From Paenalcaligenes faecalis (GTDB lineage: Bacteria > Pseudomonadota > Gammaproteobacteria > Burkholderiales > Burkholderiaceae_B), in the NCBI RefSeq assembly GCF_027557445.1, contig NZ_CP106841.1:1412001-1476000 (forward strand): a DNA stretch of 64,000 nucleotides. The letters run 5' to 3'. Shown in pieces: positions 42,175 to 52,015 of the stretch. A program made the position numbers and the translations under genes. Below the pieces are notes generated by a model. It made no database searches, had not been told where the DNA came from, and saw only the letters and a program-made list of their open reading frames with translations. Position 1 is the stretch's first letter. Each line of letters opens with the position of its first letter.

Positions 42175-43069
42175 GAGTTTCCTCCTTGGCTGCGCGTTCG
42201 TCCTCTTCGGTAACCTCTACTGGACCAGTGCGCATGTAGTGAATGAACCCTACCAAAGCAGTAATAGCCATAGTTGCTACACCAAATGGTTTCGCCAAAC
42301 CCTTCCAAACAGAAACCATCGGGCTGATTTGCGGATCTTTAGGCAAGTTGCTGTAAAGCTCCGGTTTATCAGCATGGTGCAACACATACATAACGTGTGT
42401 ACCACCAACACCTTGTGGGTCATACAAACCTGCATTGTCGTAACCACGAGATTGCAAGTCTACGATACGGCCCTCGGCATGATGCTTCATTTCCTCTTTG
42501 GTACCAAAAACGATCGCACCAGTAGGACATGTTTTTACACAAGCCGGCTCTTGACCTACGGCAACACGGTCAGAACACAACGTACATTTATAGGCTTTAT
42601 TGTCTGTTTTTGAAATACGAGGTACATCAAAAGGACAGCCTGTTACACAGTAACCACAACCAATACAGTTTTCTTGGTTGAAGTCCACAATGCCGTTTGT
42701 GTGCTGAACAATAGCACCCGGTGAGGGACATGCTTTTAAACAGCCCGGGTCTTCGCAATGCATACAGCCATCTTTGCGAATTAACCACTCTAGATCACCA
42801 TCGTCTTTCTCGTGTTCCGCAAAACGCATCAAGGTCCATGTGTTTTCGGTTAAATCCGCCGGATTATCGTAAACACCCACGTTATGACCAATTTCATCAC
42901 GCAGATCGTTCCACTCCATACAGGCTACCTGACATGCCTTACAACCAATACATTTTGATGTATCGATTAGTTTGGCAACACCTTCTGTAGCCGGTATCGG
43001 ATGACGAACGCCAGGTGAAGGAGTCGTCGTTGCGGAACGACGTTTAATATCCATTGCTTTTAATGCCAT
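42167..43069 (-). CDS. fdxH: Formate dehydrogenase beta subunit, iron-sulfur
   Basis: Carries electrons from the catalytic subunit to the cytochrome. Four [4Fe-4S] cluster motifs are intact: [50 protein letters not shown] and CTLCSDR...[14 protein letters not shown]. One C-terminal helix ([17 protein letters not shown]) anchors it to the inner membrane, and the mature part faces the periplasm with the alpha subunit. 300 residues. AAGGAG lies 6 bases upstream of the ATG, 10 bases after the fdnG stop. Confidence 0.96.
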   Translation of the reverse strand: MALKAMDIKRRSATTTPSPGVRHPIPATEGVAKLIDTSKCIGCKACQVACMEWNDLRDEIGHNVGVYDNPADLTENTWTLMRFAEHEKDDGDLEWLIRKDGCMHCEDPGCLKACPSPGAIVQHTNGIVDFNQENCIGCGYCVTGCPFDVPRISKTDNKAYKCTLCSDRVAVGQEPACVKTCPTGAIVFGTKEEMKHHAEGRIVDLQSRGYDNAGLYDPQGVGGTHVMYVLHHADKPELYSNLPKDPQISPMVSVWKGLAKPFGVATMAITALVGFIHYMRTGPVEVTEEDERAAKEETHV

Positions 43070-43079
43070 GATTATCTCC

Positions 43080-46000
43080 TTATACCTTTTCCACGTTGAC
43101 TAAGAAGGACTTAAATTCTGGTGTCTGTGAATTACCATCACCCACAAAAGGTGTCAGCGTATTCGCCAAGAAACCAGGTTTAGTCACCCCAGAGAAGCCC
43201 CAGTGAATCGGGATCCCAATATGATGCACACGTTTGCCATCGATATCCAAGCCACGAATACGTTTAGTTACCACTGCCTTGGCTTTGATGTAGCCACGGT
43301 TAGAGGATACTTTTACTGTATCGCCTTCTTTGATACCGAGCTCGCCCGCTAATTCCGCACCGATCTCCACAAACTGCTGTGGTTGCACGATGGCGTTTAG
43401 TTGAACGTGTTTAGTCCAGTAATGGAAATGCTCCGTTAAGCGGTAAGTGGTTGCCGCATAAGGGAATTTATCCGAAGTGCCGAACTGCTCCCAGTCACCG
43501 TCAAACACGCGCGCTGCAGGGTTACTTGTGGCGTTTTTGTTTTCTTTAAACAAAGGGTTGTAACCAAGCGGTGTTTCGAAAGGCTCATAGTGAACAGGGA
43601 ATGGGCCTTCAGCCATACCTTTACGTGCAAAGAAACGTGCTACGCCCTCGGGGTTCATAATGAATGGCCCCATACCATCGCGCGGCTGCTCATCTGCCTT
43701 AAAGTCAGGAACGTCTGCCCCGCCCCACTTTTTGCCATCCCAGTGGACGAGCGAGCGAGTTGGGTCAAATGGATTCCCATCTAAGTCACAGGAAGCACGG
43801 TTATATAGCACACGGCGGTTTGCTGGCCATGCCCATGCCCACTTTAAGGTTTGACCTACACCAGTAGGATCACTGTTATCACGGCGAGCCATCATATTTC
43901 CGGCCTCAGTCCATGATCCAGCATAAATCCAACAGCCACCTAAGGTCGTACCGTCATCACGCATTTCTGCAAAGCTAGCAAGCTGTTCTCCGGCTTTACG
44001 GATCACATCCCCATTCGCATTACGTAAATCAACCAATGCTCTACCGTTTAACTCTTTAGCCAATTCCTCGGCAGTTGGGTCATTCGGATTGAAGTATGGC
44101 CAATGTAAATTGACGATAGGATCTGGGTACGCACCACCTTCTTCTTTGTAAAGAGTCGCGATGGCTTGATACAGGCGAGCCATAATCTCGATGTCAGTTT
44201 TAGCCTCTCCTGGTGGTTCGGCGGCTTTCCAGTGCCACTGTAACCAGCGCCCTGAGTTCACTAGCGCACCCTCTTCTTCGGCAAAACAAGAAGTGGGTAA
44301 GCGGAAGACCTCAGTTTGGATATCAGCAGTATTAACGTCGTTGTACTCACCCACATTACGCCAGAACTCAGAGGTTTCCGTTACCAATGGATCCATGATG
44401 ACCATGAATTTCAGCTTGGAGAAGCCTTTAAGTAATTTCGCTTTGTTGGGGGCCGCAGCCAAGGGGTTAAAGCCCTGACAGATATAACCGTTAACCTTAC
44501 CCTGATTCATGAGCTCGTAGGTCTGCAACATATCGTACAGTTTGTCGAGCTTAGGCAAGTAATCAAACGCATAATTGTTTGACTCTGTGGCATGGTCGCC
44601 CCACCACGCTTTCATCAAGCTTACGTGGAACTTTTTGTAATTGCTCCAGTAACTAAGCTGATTAGGACGTAGCTGTTTAGGTGCACGTGCTGCGATATAA
44701 GCATCAAAGTCTTGCTCAGCCTCGTTGGCCAATGTCATGTAACCAGGCAATAGGTTAGACATTAAGCCCAAGTCAGTTAGACCCTGAATGTTGGAGTGTC
44801 CACGCAGTGCATTCATACCGCCACCAGCGATACCAATGTTACCTAAGAGCAACTGCATCATCGCCCCAGTACGAATAATCTGGGATCCGATAGAGTGCTG
44901 AGTCCAACCCAATGCGTACAAAATCGTGCCAGCACGATCAGGAGTAGAGGTTGAAGCCAATAATTCACACACCTGATTGAATTTATCAATCGGCGTACCA
45001 CAAACACGATTCACCATTTCAGGTGTATAGCGTTCGTAGTGTTTTTTCAATAACTGATAGACACAACGAGGATTTTGCAGCGTACGGTCTACCACCACCA
45101 TGCCATCTGCGTCTCGTTCGTAATCCCATGAGTCTTTATTGTAGGTACGTTTTTCTTCGTCGTAACCGGAGAAAATTCCGTCGTCGAAATCAAAGTCTTC
45201 ACGCACAACAAATGAGAAGTCCGTGTAATTACGTACGTACTCGTGTTGGATTTTGTCGTTATCTAGTAAGTATTTGATCACACCACCCAGGAACACAATA
45301 TCGGTTCCAGTACGGATAGGCGCGTATAAGTCCGACACGGAGGCCGAACGGGTAAAGCGAGGATCAACTACGATTAATTTTGCATTGTTATGAGCTTTGG
45401 CTTCAGTAACCCATTTAAAACCACACGGGTGAGCTTCTGCCGCATTACCGCCCATAATTAAGACCACATCGGCGTTTTTGATGTCGACCCAATGGTTCGT
45501 CATCGCACCTCGGCCAAACGTCGGGGCAAGACCTGCCACCGTCGGACCGTGTCAAACGCGTGCTTGGTTATCGAATGCAAGCATTCCTAAGGTACGAGCA
45601 ACCTTGTGGGTGATATAGCCCACCTCGTTACTACTGGCAGATGCCGCCAACATACCTGTTGTAGTCCAACGGTTAACTGTTTTACCGTCATCCGTTTGCT
45701 GGACAAAGTTTGCATCGCGGTCTTCTTTCATGAGTTTCGCGATACGCGTCAAAGCCTCATCCCAAGAGATACGTTTCCACGTATCGGAACCGGGCGCGCG
45801 GTACTCGGGGTATTTTAGGCGATTTGGACTGTGGATGAAATCAACCAAGCCTGCACCTTTAGGACAAAGTGTCCCACGGTTCACAGGGTGATCATGGTCA
45901 CCTTCGATGTGTACAACGCTAGGTTTGGCATTCATGCCACCATCACCTAAGCTATACAGTAAAATACCACAGGCCACAGAGCAATAAGGACAGGTACTGC

Positions 46001-46142
46001 GGGTTTCGACCATACGCGTCAACTTATATTGACGCGCGGCTGCCACCGCAGGTGTAGGTGCAACACCCAGCAAAGCCATACTAGACCCTGCGAGTGTCCC
46101 CCCTGTCACCTTAAAAAACTGGCGCCGACTCATGTTATTCAT
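43080..46142 (-). CDS. fdnG: Formate dehydrogenase alpha subunit, selenocysteine- and molybdopterin-containing
   Basis: One gene of 1020 residues read through an in-frame UGA at 45554-45552 (residue 197). The flanks [23 protein letters not shown] correspond to the FdnG/FdoG active site, where Sec binds the Mo or W of bis-MGD. A twin-arginine signal [11 protein letters not shown] (5-15) sends it to the periplasm, and a [4Fe-4S] motif CPYCSVACG with a further Cys follows (about 50). It oxidises formate to CO2. GGAGAG precedes the ATG. A SECIS hairpin directly follows the UGA. First gene of the fdnG-fdxH-gamma operon. Confidence 0.97.
45519..45554 (-). promoter_or_regulatory. UGA selenocysteine codon and bacterial SECIS element in fdnG
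   Basis: Immediately 3' of the UGA the mRNA folds as CGG-[U]-GGCA, loop GGUCU, UGCC-CCG, with a lower GC-A/A-CG extension. A GGUCU apical loop and a single bulged U below four base pairs are the features recognised by SelB in the E. coli fdhF/fdnG elements. Confidence 0.93.
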
Positions 46143-46275
46143 GGACGCTCTCCAATAGAGGTAATCAGTTATGCATTAAGATCAGACCGTACTCATTAAC
46201 CATTAGTACATCTGCATCATGTGTTTTATTGTACCCTTATTGTTAATAAGTCCATATAAACCAAGGTATATAGCG

Positions 46276-46716
46276 ATGATTTGTCTATTGCAACGAGTAA
46301 AAAAAGCAAAAGTTGTCATAAGTGAACAAACCGTAGGACAAATAGAAACGGGCCTGCTCGTTTTCGTTTGTGCGGAGTCATCAGACTCCCCACAAACAAT
46401 TGATAAAGCCTTACAAAAAATGACCTCACTACGCATATTTAGTGATGAAGAAAACAAAATGAACCTGAGCTTAGAGCAAGTTAACGGGGGTTTACTCTTA
46501 GTTAGTCAGTTTACGCTTGCCGCAGATACGCGTCGTGGTAATCGCCCAGGCTTTAGTCAAGCAGCCCCGCCAGCACAAGCCAAAGCGCTCTTTGACCTGA
46601 TGGTTCAACGTGCAAAAAGCACATACCCTAAAGTAGAAACGGGAGAGTTTGGCGCAGATATGCAAGTCCATTTAATCAACGATGGCCCAGTGACTATCCC
46701 CATGCAATTCGACTGA
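46276..46716 (+). CDS. dtd: D-aminoacyl-tRNA deacylase
   Basis: Dtd removes D-amino acids (and glycine from tRNA-Ala) wrongly attached to tRNA. From the ATG at 46276 the protein is 146 residues and begins MICLLQRVKKAKVVI. Both active-site motifs are present: SQFTLAADTRRGNRPGF and the late NDGPVTIPMQFD containing the Gly-cisPro segment. A longer frame starts 19 codons earlier, but the family starts at MICLLQRV; AAGG lies 9 bases upstream. It is divergent from fdnG, with a 133-base shared promoter region, and no functional link to the Sec genes is implied. Confidence 0.95.
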   Translation: MICLLQRVKKAKVVISEQTVGQIETGLLVFVCAESSDSPQTIDKALQKMTSLRIFSDEENKMNLSLEQVNGGLLLVSQFTLAADTRRGNRPGFSQAAPPAQAKALFDLMVQRAKSTYPKVETGEFGADMQVHLINDGPVTIPMQFD

Positions 46717-46813
46717 TTGACTCTTTTATTAAACTCTACTAACGCTAATTAGCATTTACTTGCAGCCTTGCCATCTATACTTAAATCACCACGGATTTAA
46801 TTAAAGGAATACC

Positions 46814-47251
46814 ATGTTGAAAACAAAAGCACGCTCTATTGTGATCAGTACCGCGTTATGTTTGGGTTTAGGCGGTGGCTTAGCCCAGGCTCAGCTATTG
46901 GATAATGTAAAAAATGCATTAGGCTCAGGCCCAACCCCGGCTGCATCCACAGCTATCCCCGGGATGCCAGCCTTAAGCTCCGTAGGCATAGAAAACATCA
47001 GCGGAGTGCTTCAATACTGCATTAAAAACAACTATGTCGATAACAATGTGGCTGGCATCAAAGATAAGCTGCTTGGCCAGCTAGGAGGCGAGGAACAAGC
47101 CAAAGCAAATCCTAGTTATCAAGAAGGACTAAATGGTATTTTAGGCGGCAAGAGTGGGCAAAAAATGGAGTTATCAGGTGGTGGTTTAAAACAACAGTTA
47201 ACCACTCAAGTCTGCGATCAAGTCCTAAAATATGGTGAGTCATTGATTTAA
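46814..47251 (+). CDS. DUF2501 (YjjA-like) exported protein
   Basis: 145 residues with a cleavable signal peptide (SIVISTALCLGLGGGLAQAQ). The mature part has LLDNVKNALGSG, ISGVLQYCIKNNYV, GVKDKLLGQLGGE-like and a C-terminal LTTQVCDQVLKYGESL; the two cysteines could form a disulfide. This is the pattern of DUF2501 proteins such as E. coli YjjA, whose function is unknown. AAAGGA precedes the ATG. It is a single-gene unit ended by the hairpin at 47252. Confidence 0.85.
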   Translation: MLKTKARSIVISTALCLGLGGGLAQAQLLDNVKNALGSGPTPAASTAIPGMPALSSVGIENISGVLQYCIKNNYVDNNVAGIKDKLLGQLGGEEQAKANPSYQEGLNGILGGKSGQKMELSGGGLKQQLTTQVCDQVLKYGESLI

Positions 47252-47283
47252 AAAGGCTTATCCAAGAAAATGGATAAGCCTTT
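47252..47283. terminator. Bidirectional rho-independent terminator
   Basis: AAAGGCTTATCCA and TGGATAAGCCTTT form a 13-bp stem with a 6-base loop, flanked by A and T tracts, between the convergent DUF2501 and M48 protease genes. Confidence 0.85.
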
Positions 47284-47329
47284 ACCATAAGCGAAAGGGC
47301 TACGTTTTATAAGAAACAGCAGCTATTAT

Positions 47330-48727
47330 TTACTTAATTGAACGATAAAGTGGAGCCCAATTTCCTCTTAGACCTACCTGAGTTTTTGCCGCATCCTCTG
47401 CATATTTACATCTTATGGTAATGGCTGGATCTTTAATCTGATTTAACGAGCACCCTGATTGTGATAGCAACATGGGGCCTAAGCTCAGGTTATGTCGTCT
47501 GCCTAAATAGTACTCTACTGGCAATAACTCATCTGTTGGGCCTAAGTCTTGGTGCACTCTTTCAATGCCTTTTTCAATAGCTGCTTTATCCCCCTGTTGA
47601 TCTAAATGGGCATAGAGAATCTTTGCCGCTGACAGAGTTAGCTGATCACTTTGTATCACCAGTTGCTTATAGTGCTGCTTTTTCTTAGCATCTCCCAAAA
47701 GGTCATACACTACAAACAAGCGACTATTTATTGCGGCATCAAACTGCAAACCAGCTGGACGAGACTTACGCTCAAACTTACGCAAGGCATCTCGAAGCTG
47801 CTTAATATTCGGATTAACCAACTCATTCATAGCAAATAAGTACTGAATAACATCGAATCGATGCCGTAGAGGCCCTGCTGGAGCATAGATTTCATTAATA
47901 TCCATGTCATTTTTCTCAGCCTCCTCTAAGGTTAGACTCACCCTATCATCCGCACTTAAATACGTCATAGGTAGGCCACCTATCAAATTTTTACCACATG
48001 CTATAAAGTTAACATAAGTCATATCACCTTTTTTCTGATAGCACTGTGGCTCATCTTCAGGGTTCGTTTTATTTGCTGCCGATAAGTATTGGCTATACTG
48101 CCCTATTTTTTGTAGGGCCATACGCAAACCCTCTTGAGAAAAGCCTGCTTTGCTTAGTACATTCACAGCAAAAGAATCTGCTTTTATCTCATGTTCTGCA
48201 TTCCACTTCCCATAAATCAACTGATGTGCGCTTTTATCTAATGTGCCATCAAAGTCAGTTAATAAATACCCATAACCTGTCAGATTGCCCGCCATACGCC
48301 CTAAGGTAATAGATACCCCTTGCGCTAAGGTTTTTGCGCTGTCTCTGTTATATACATGACTCATTTCATGTGCAATCAGAGCTGCCACCTCATCATCTGA
48401 GCTAGCTTGAGCTAAGACTCCTGTGCTTAGTACTATAGTGCTATGAGAAACAGTGTAAGCTTCGTAACCACTAAATGAGTCCACAACCACCACACAATTA
48501 CAGGGTTTACCATGAGCTTGCTCTAGCTTTTCTCTCAACCCATTAACATAAAGCGCAACCTCTTCATCTTGAACGACTGTGCGATTTATTTTTAATAAAG
48601 CTTGCACATCAGACTTGTAAATCTCAGCATCATACGCTGTCAGTGTCACTCGTTCTCCCGTGCCCGGTAGTACAGCACAGCCTGTAAAAGAAAGAGCTAA
48701 TAAAACAATACTAATTAATCGTTTCAT
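47330..48727 (-). CDS. M48-family metalloprotease lipoprotein
   Basis: The leader MKRLISIVLLALSFTGC ends in a lipobox (Cys17, Ala at +2, outer-membrane sorting). The zinc motif HEMSH is at 120-124, preceded by AALIA, and the third ligand is in EIKADSFAV about 65 residues later, so the catalytic site is intact. The C-terminal half is helical without obvious TPR repeats and has extra cysteines near the end. The ATG used overlaps the stop of the upstream small gene (ATGA). It is the last gene of the CHASE2/small-protein/M48 operon. Role: probably periplasmic proteolysis or outer-membrane quality control, inferred. Confidence 0.85.
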   Translation of the reverse strand: MKRLISIVLLALSFTGCAVLPGTGERVTLTAYDAEIYKSDVQALLKINRTVVQDEEVALYVNGLREKLEQAHGKPCNCVVVVDSFSGYEAYTVSHSTIVLSTGVLAQASSDDEVAALIAHEMSHVYNRDSAKTLAQGVSITLGRMAGNLTGYGYLLTDFDGTLDKSAHQLIYGKWNAEHEIKADSFAVNVLSKAGFSQEGLRMALQKIGQYSQYLSAANKTNPEDEPQCYQKKGDMTYVNFIACGKNLIGGLPMTYLSADDRVSLTLEEAEKNDMDINEIYAPAGPLRHRFDVIQYLFAMNELVNPNIKQLRDALRKFERKSRPAGLQFDAAINSRLFVVYDLLGDAKKKQHYKQLVIQSDQLTLSAAKILYAHLDQQGDKAAIEKGIERVHQDLGPTDELLPVEYYLGRRHNLSLGPMLLSQSGCSLNQIKDPAITIRCKYAEDAAKTQVGLRGNWAPLYRSIK

Positions 48728-49107
48728 TTTGCGCATACCTCACCTACACCACGAACCGCTTTAGATGTTGACTCATTTGCTAATGTTGTAGGTAAATCGG
48801 AAGGCAATGTTTTACACGCATCCACTACATGCCTCTGATTTGTTTTAACAAAACTAGGTCTAATTAAATAGCTTTTTCCTTGATGACGAAAAATATACCC
48901 CTGCTCTTTTTTACTCAGCTGCGCTTTTAATGGTAGCTTTACCTCTCCTAGATCAAGCATTTTTATCATGTTTTTTGAGGACATATCTTGTACATATGCC
49001 CTCTCCATATTTGGAATTTCAATAATGGTGTGATTTTGAGCCCAAGCAACCCCGCTAAAAAACAAATTCAAAAAAGCAATACAGACTATCTTTTTCATAT
49101 AAACCAT
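48724..49107 (-). CDS. Small secreted protein of unknown function
   Basis: 127 residues. A signal peptide (KKIVCIAFLNLFFSGVAWA) precedes a mature domain of about 100 residues, with IEIPNMERAYVQDM, LDLGEVKLPLKAQL, a GYIFRHQGKSYLIRPSF strand pair and two late cysteines (ACKTL and GEVCAK) that may pair. AAGGAG lies 8 bases before the ATG at 49107, which overlaps the upstream stop (TGATG). I do not recognise the family. Tight coupling to the CHASE2-like gene and the M48 lipoprotein suggests that they act together in the periplasm. Confidence 0.75.
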   Translation of the reverse strand: MVYMKKIVCIAFLNLFFSGVAWAQNHTIIEIPNMERAYVQDMSSKNMIKMLDLGEVKLPLKAQLSKKEQGYIFRHQGKSYLIRPSFVKTNQRHVVDACKTLPSDLPTTLANESTSKAVRGVGEVCAK

Positions 49108-50633
49108 CACTTTCTCTCCTTAGATAATATGAGAATATGCTCCTTACGTATTTTTACGATATTTGGTAGCAAAGGTATTAACGCAATCATTGATAGCCAG
49201 CCCTCTAATGCAGCATTTAAAAAATGATAGAAAAAAGCATAAAAAATTAAAATCACACTCAAATAAAATATGAACCAAACCAGCTGTCTTACCAACTTAT
49301 AACGAAGAAAATGAATAACAACGAAATTTTCTTTACTTAAATAGTGCTCGCTACGCTGAATTAAAATCAAGATCCAACCACGCTCTAAACAAAATAATCG
49401 ACTAGAGAGTATCCAAACACTCCATAACCAAAAGCCCCACATAGCCGCTACCATCAAGCGGATTTCTTTTTCATAAATATAAGAATTTTGCCTATCCATT
49501 AAATTAACTAATGCCATAGCATGATGTAATACTCCTGCAATCTTTCCATAATTTGGAGTACTGTGAAAATCATTTAAACTAGGGATATCAGAACCAAATA
49601 GCACCACATATGGCTCACCCTCCGCTAAATACGGGGGAGCTAGTGGTATATGGGTGGTATAAATATCCGCAGCATTCACAACATAAAAAGGCAGGCAATT
49701 CATATCTAATTGGGCTGGGTTTGATTGAATGCCTAATGCTCGCCAAAATGTACTGCCTATTGTTTTCAACAGCAGACTAAAAGTAGAAGATTGACAATCC
49801 AATACGAGAGGATCAGTATTTCTTTCCAACGCCAAATTTGCTGGGCTGCTTGTAGGATTAGACAGAGAAGCTGGTAAAACTTGTCTTTCCCACTGGATAC
49901 TTAAGGCATTCTCACCTTGATTTGTTTCCAGAGGGACGCATACGCCTGATTTTTGGACACGACACCATGCGTCATATAACTGAGTAGCAGGGAGCCTAGT
50001 AAAATGAGGTTGATCTCCTCCTCGCCCATCAGGTAGTAAAAACTCTTTATAGAGAGGATATGAGCCCTCTGGACCCTCCCAGGCAGTCGGTACCCAGTTC
50101 GCTTCAGGTAGCTCTCGATATATATCCTGAGACAGGATCAAATCTTTTAGTCCCCCTGCCGCCATATATACAGGAGGTCCTTGATCTACTTTTATGGATC
50201 TAAATGCATCATTTAAGCCGTAAATATCTTGTATTTCGCCCCGAAGGTTTTCTAAAAAAACATCATAAAAAATGGCCTCAGGAGGGTAAGAAAAATGATG
50301 CCCCCCTCCTTGTGATAAGGCTTGTATTAACGTGGCGTGCTCATCATAAGAAATTGGCCAATCATTAGAGAAAACCCAATCAACATTAGCCTCATGTAAC
50401 CTTTCTAGTGTTTTTTTATTAAATAAGACTACAGTTATGGGCTGTCTTTCAATAGGATATAAAATAGAGCGATAACGACTTATCTCCTTTGCCAATGCTT
50501 GATCCGCGGCAACTGAAATACCAAAAGGATTTCCCAACGTTAACCATAAGCCCAGAAAAAAATAAAAAAAAAGCACGCCAATTTGGTATTTTTTATAAAA
50601 TCCAGCGCAATTTATAAATAAAAGACTAAACAC
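49107..50633 (-). CDS. CHASE2-like membrane protein without an output domain
   Basis: An N-terminal helix (about 18-38) is followed by a long periplasmic region with CHASE2-like landmarks: ITVVLFNKKTLERL near the start, PISYDEHATLIQALSQ, PEAIFYDVFLENLRG, PYVVLFGSDIP, and NYGKIAGVLHHAMALVNLM before the membrane. Several helices follow (about 395-430 and 450-495), then a short basic tail. CHASE2 is normally fused to a kinase, cyclase or GGDEF domain; none is here. The DNA is AT-richer than the surroundings. First gene of a three-gene operon. Function unknown; a stand-alone envelope sensor or scaffold is inferred. Confidence 0.65.
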   Translation of the reverse strand: MFSLLFINCAGFYKKYQIGVLFFYFFLGLWLTLGNPFGISVAADQALAKEISRYRSILYPIERQPITVVLFNKKTLERLHEANVDWVFSNDWPISYDEHATLIQALSQGGGHHFSYPPEAIFYDVFLENLRGEIQDIYGLNDAFRSIKVDQGPPVYMAAGGLKDLILSQDIYRELPEANWVPTAWEGPEGSYPLYKEFLLPDGRGGDQPHFTRLPATQLYDAWCRVQKSGVCVPLETNQGENALSIQWERQVLPASLSNPTSSPANLALERNTDPLVLDCQSSTFSLLLKTIGSTFWRALGIQSNPAQLDMNCLPFYVVNAADIYTTHIPLAPPYLAEGEPYVVLFGSDIPSLNDFHSTPNYGKIAGVLHHAMALVNLMDRQNSYIYEKEIRLMVAAMWGFWLWSVWILSSRLFCLERGWILILIQRSEHYLSKENFVVIHFLRYKLVRQLVWFIFYLSVILIFYAFFYHFLNAALEGWLSMIALIPLLPNIVKIRKEHILILSKERK

Positions 50634-50743
50634 TTAGATTAGTAAAAATATATAAAATTAATGATACATTTTTTACTTTTATTAACATATAGCCTATTAT
50701 GGTTATCACCTATTTCTATTTTCAATAAAATATGAATTATCCA

Positions 50744-51721
50744 TCACCTAATAATAAAAGCCTCGCTATGGACTCGAAGGCGCTTCCCTAAGCGCTGTTC
50801 TAGTCCGGTCTGCAGATGATTCAATAGCCCAGAAGGCCCACAAAACCAAAGCTCACAGCACATCTCTGGATCAGAAGATAAGTGTATGTTCTCTATGTGC
50901 AAGCGCTGATTTTGAGCACTGTCATGCACAAACAATTGAATGTTCGGCAGGTGTTGAATACGCTGTTGCAGTTGAACTAAAGCATGACTGTGTTCTGCGT
51001 GATGCAAGCAATAATGTAGTTGTGCCTGCAATGGGCGAGGATTAGCTACTAATGCATCTAACCACGCAAGAAATGGCGTAATTCCTATGCCACCCGCCAC
51101 CCATAACTGTTGGCACTGTTCATCTACACGTGACAGGTCAAAACAGCCATAAGGACCTTCGATTTGAAAAAACTGTCGAGGTTTTAACGTCTGTGCTAAG
51201 TGCCGGGTGTGATCTCCTAAGGCCTTAATATGAAAATCAATATAACCATCTGGATTGGGAGCACTTGCAATAGTGAAAGGGTGCCCTCCTTCTGTTTTAT
51301 CAAAACATAAAGTGAGGACCAACATGACTAATGCTGCATATATAGCCCATTCTCCTAGTGACTTAGCTAATGAGACATAATCAGAGAATATCTGCATGGT
51401 TGGAACTTTAGCGGCCCGATTAGCATTACCTATCAAGGCCACAATCAGCGGTTTAGAAAGCTTAATCAACCAATGCAGGGCCCCAAACACCACGGCCCAG
51501 ATACCCGCCCATTTATGAAGCTGATACACCTGATCCATACCGTTGACAATGCGTTCAGCCCAAACAGGACGACTTGAGACAATCATCACCAAGCCCATTA
51601 AGGCCATAGCGATGACGCCCGTGTAATACAGCAAATAGCTACGTAGCTGCCATAAAAAATCGCCACTTTCGATAGGATTTACCAAATGCAAAATGAATGA
51701 ATAATGAACCCAATCAAACAT
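50744..51721 (-). pseudogene. Ferric-reductase-like flavocytochrome with apparent in-frame internal deletion
   Basis: Residues 1-138 are the first half of a ferric-reductase transmembrane domain, with the helix carrying one heme pair H69 and H83 (LHKWAGIWAVVFGALH). At about 139-141 the helix VMLVLTLC runs directly into FDKTEGGHPFTIASAP, the FAD-binding motif that normally lies some 150 residues further on. The second heme-histidine helix and the first flavin-domain strands are missing. The NAD(P)H part (WVAGGIGITPFLAWL, LWFCGPSGL) is complete. 325 residues against about 440 usually. Reading frame is kept, so it may be expressed, but electron transfer is unlikely. Confidence 0.7.
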
Positions 51722-51831
51722 AAATAAAAACGATTCTTATTCGTATTTTTTCAATTTAGGCTTGGCTCTTGTGCTGCCCCCCTTCTGGCTTAGGCTTGAC
51801 CTATAGCCTTATTTACTTTTATCATTAGCTT

Positions 51832-51951
51832 ATACATTACGAGTTGAGGCGATGCCTCATGCCAACCTGTAGCCCATACAAGGTGGACAAATAATGTGGC
51901 TTTATGCAATCAATGGGTCATCACACAGCCCGCTTATTGCGGGTTTTTTTT
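51832..51951 (+). ncRNA. Candidate small RNA (about 120 nt) with intrinsic terminator
   Basis: TTGACC (51796-51801) and TATCAT (51820-51825), spaced by 18 bases, resemble a sigma-70 promoter. A GAGGCGATGCCTC hairpin follows, and CCCGC-TTATT-GCGGG plus eight T (51929-51951) is a strong terminator. No plus-strand gene lies upstream, so the terminator needs a transcript starting in this gap. I recognise no known RNA family; a leader for the gene at 52016 is the alternative. Confidence 0.5.
51929..51951 (+). terminator. Rho-independent terminator of the candidate small RNA
   Basis: CCCGC and GCGGG with loop TTATT, followed by TTTTTTTT. It lies 65 bases before the start of the next gene. Confidence 0.85.
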
Positions 51952-52015
51952 ATGGGGTTTTTTATCCGACTTGCTCGCCCCCGGCATGGTGCCAAAGAGC
52001 TAAAAAGGACTTGCT

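Noticed and set aside
43080-46142. Formate dehydrogenase alpha as two genes or a frameshifted pseudogene
   Set aside because: The break is a single in-frame UGA at the known Sec position, with a SECIS hairpin and complete selABCD nearby, so it is one selenoprotein gene.
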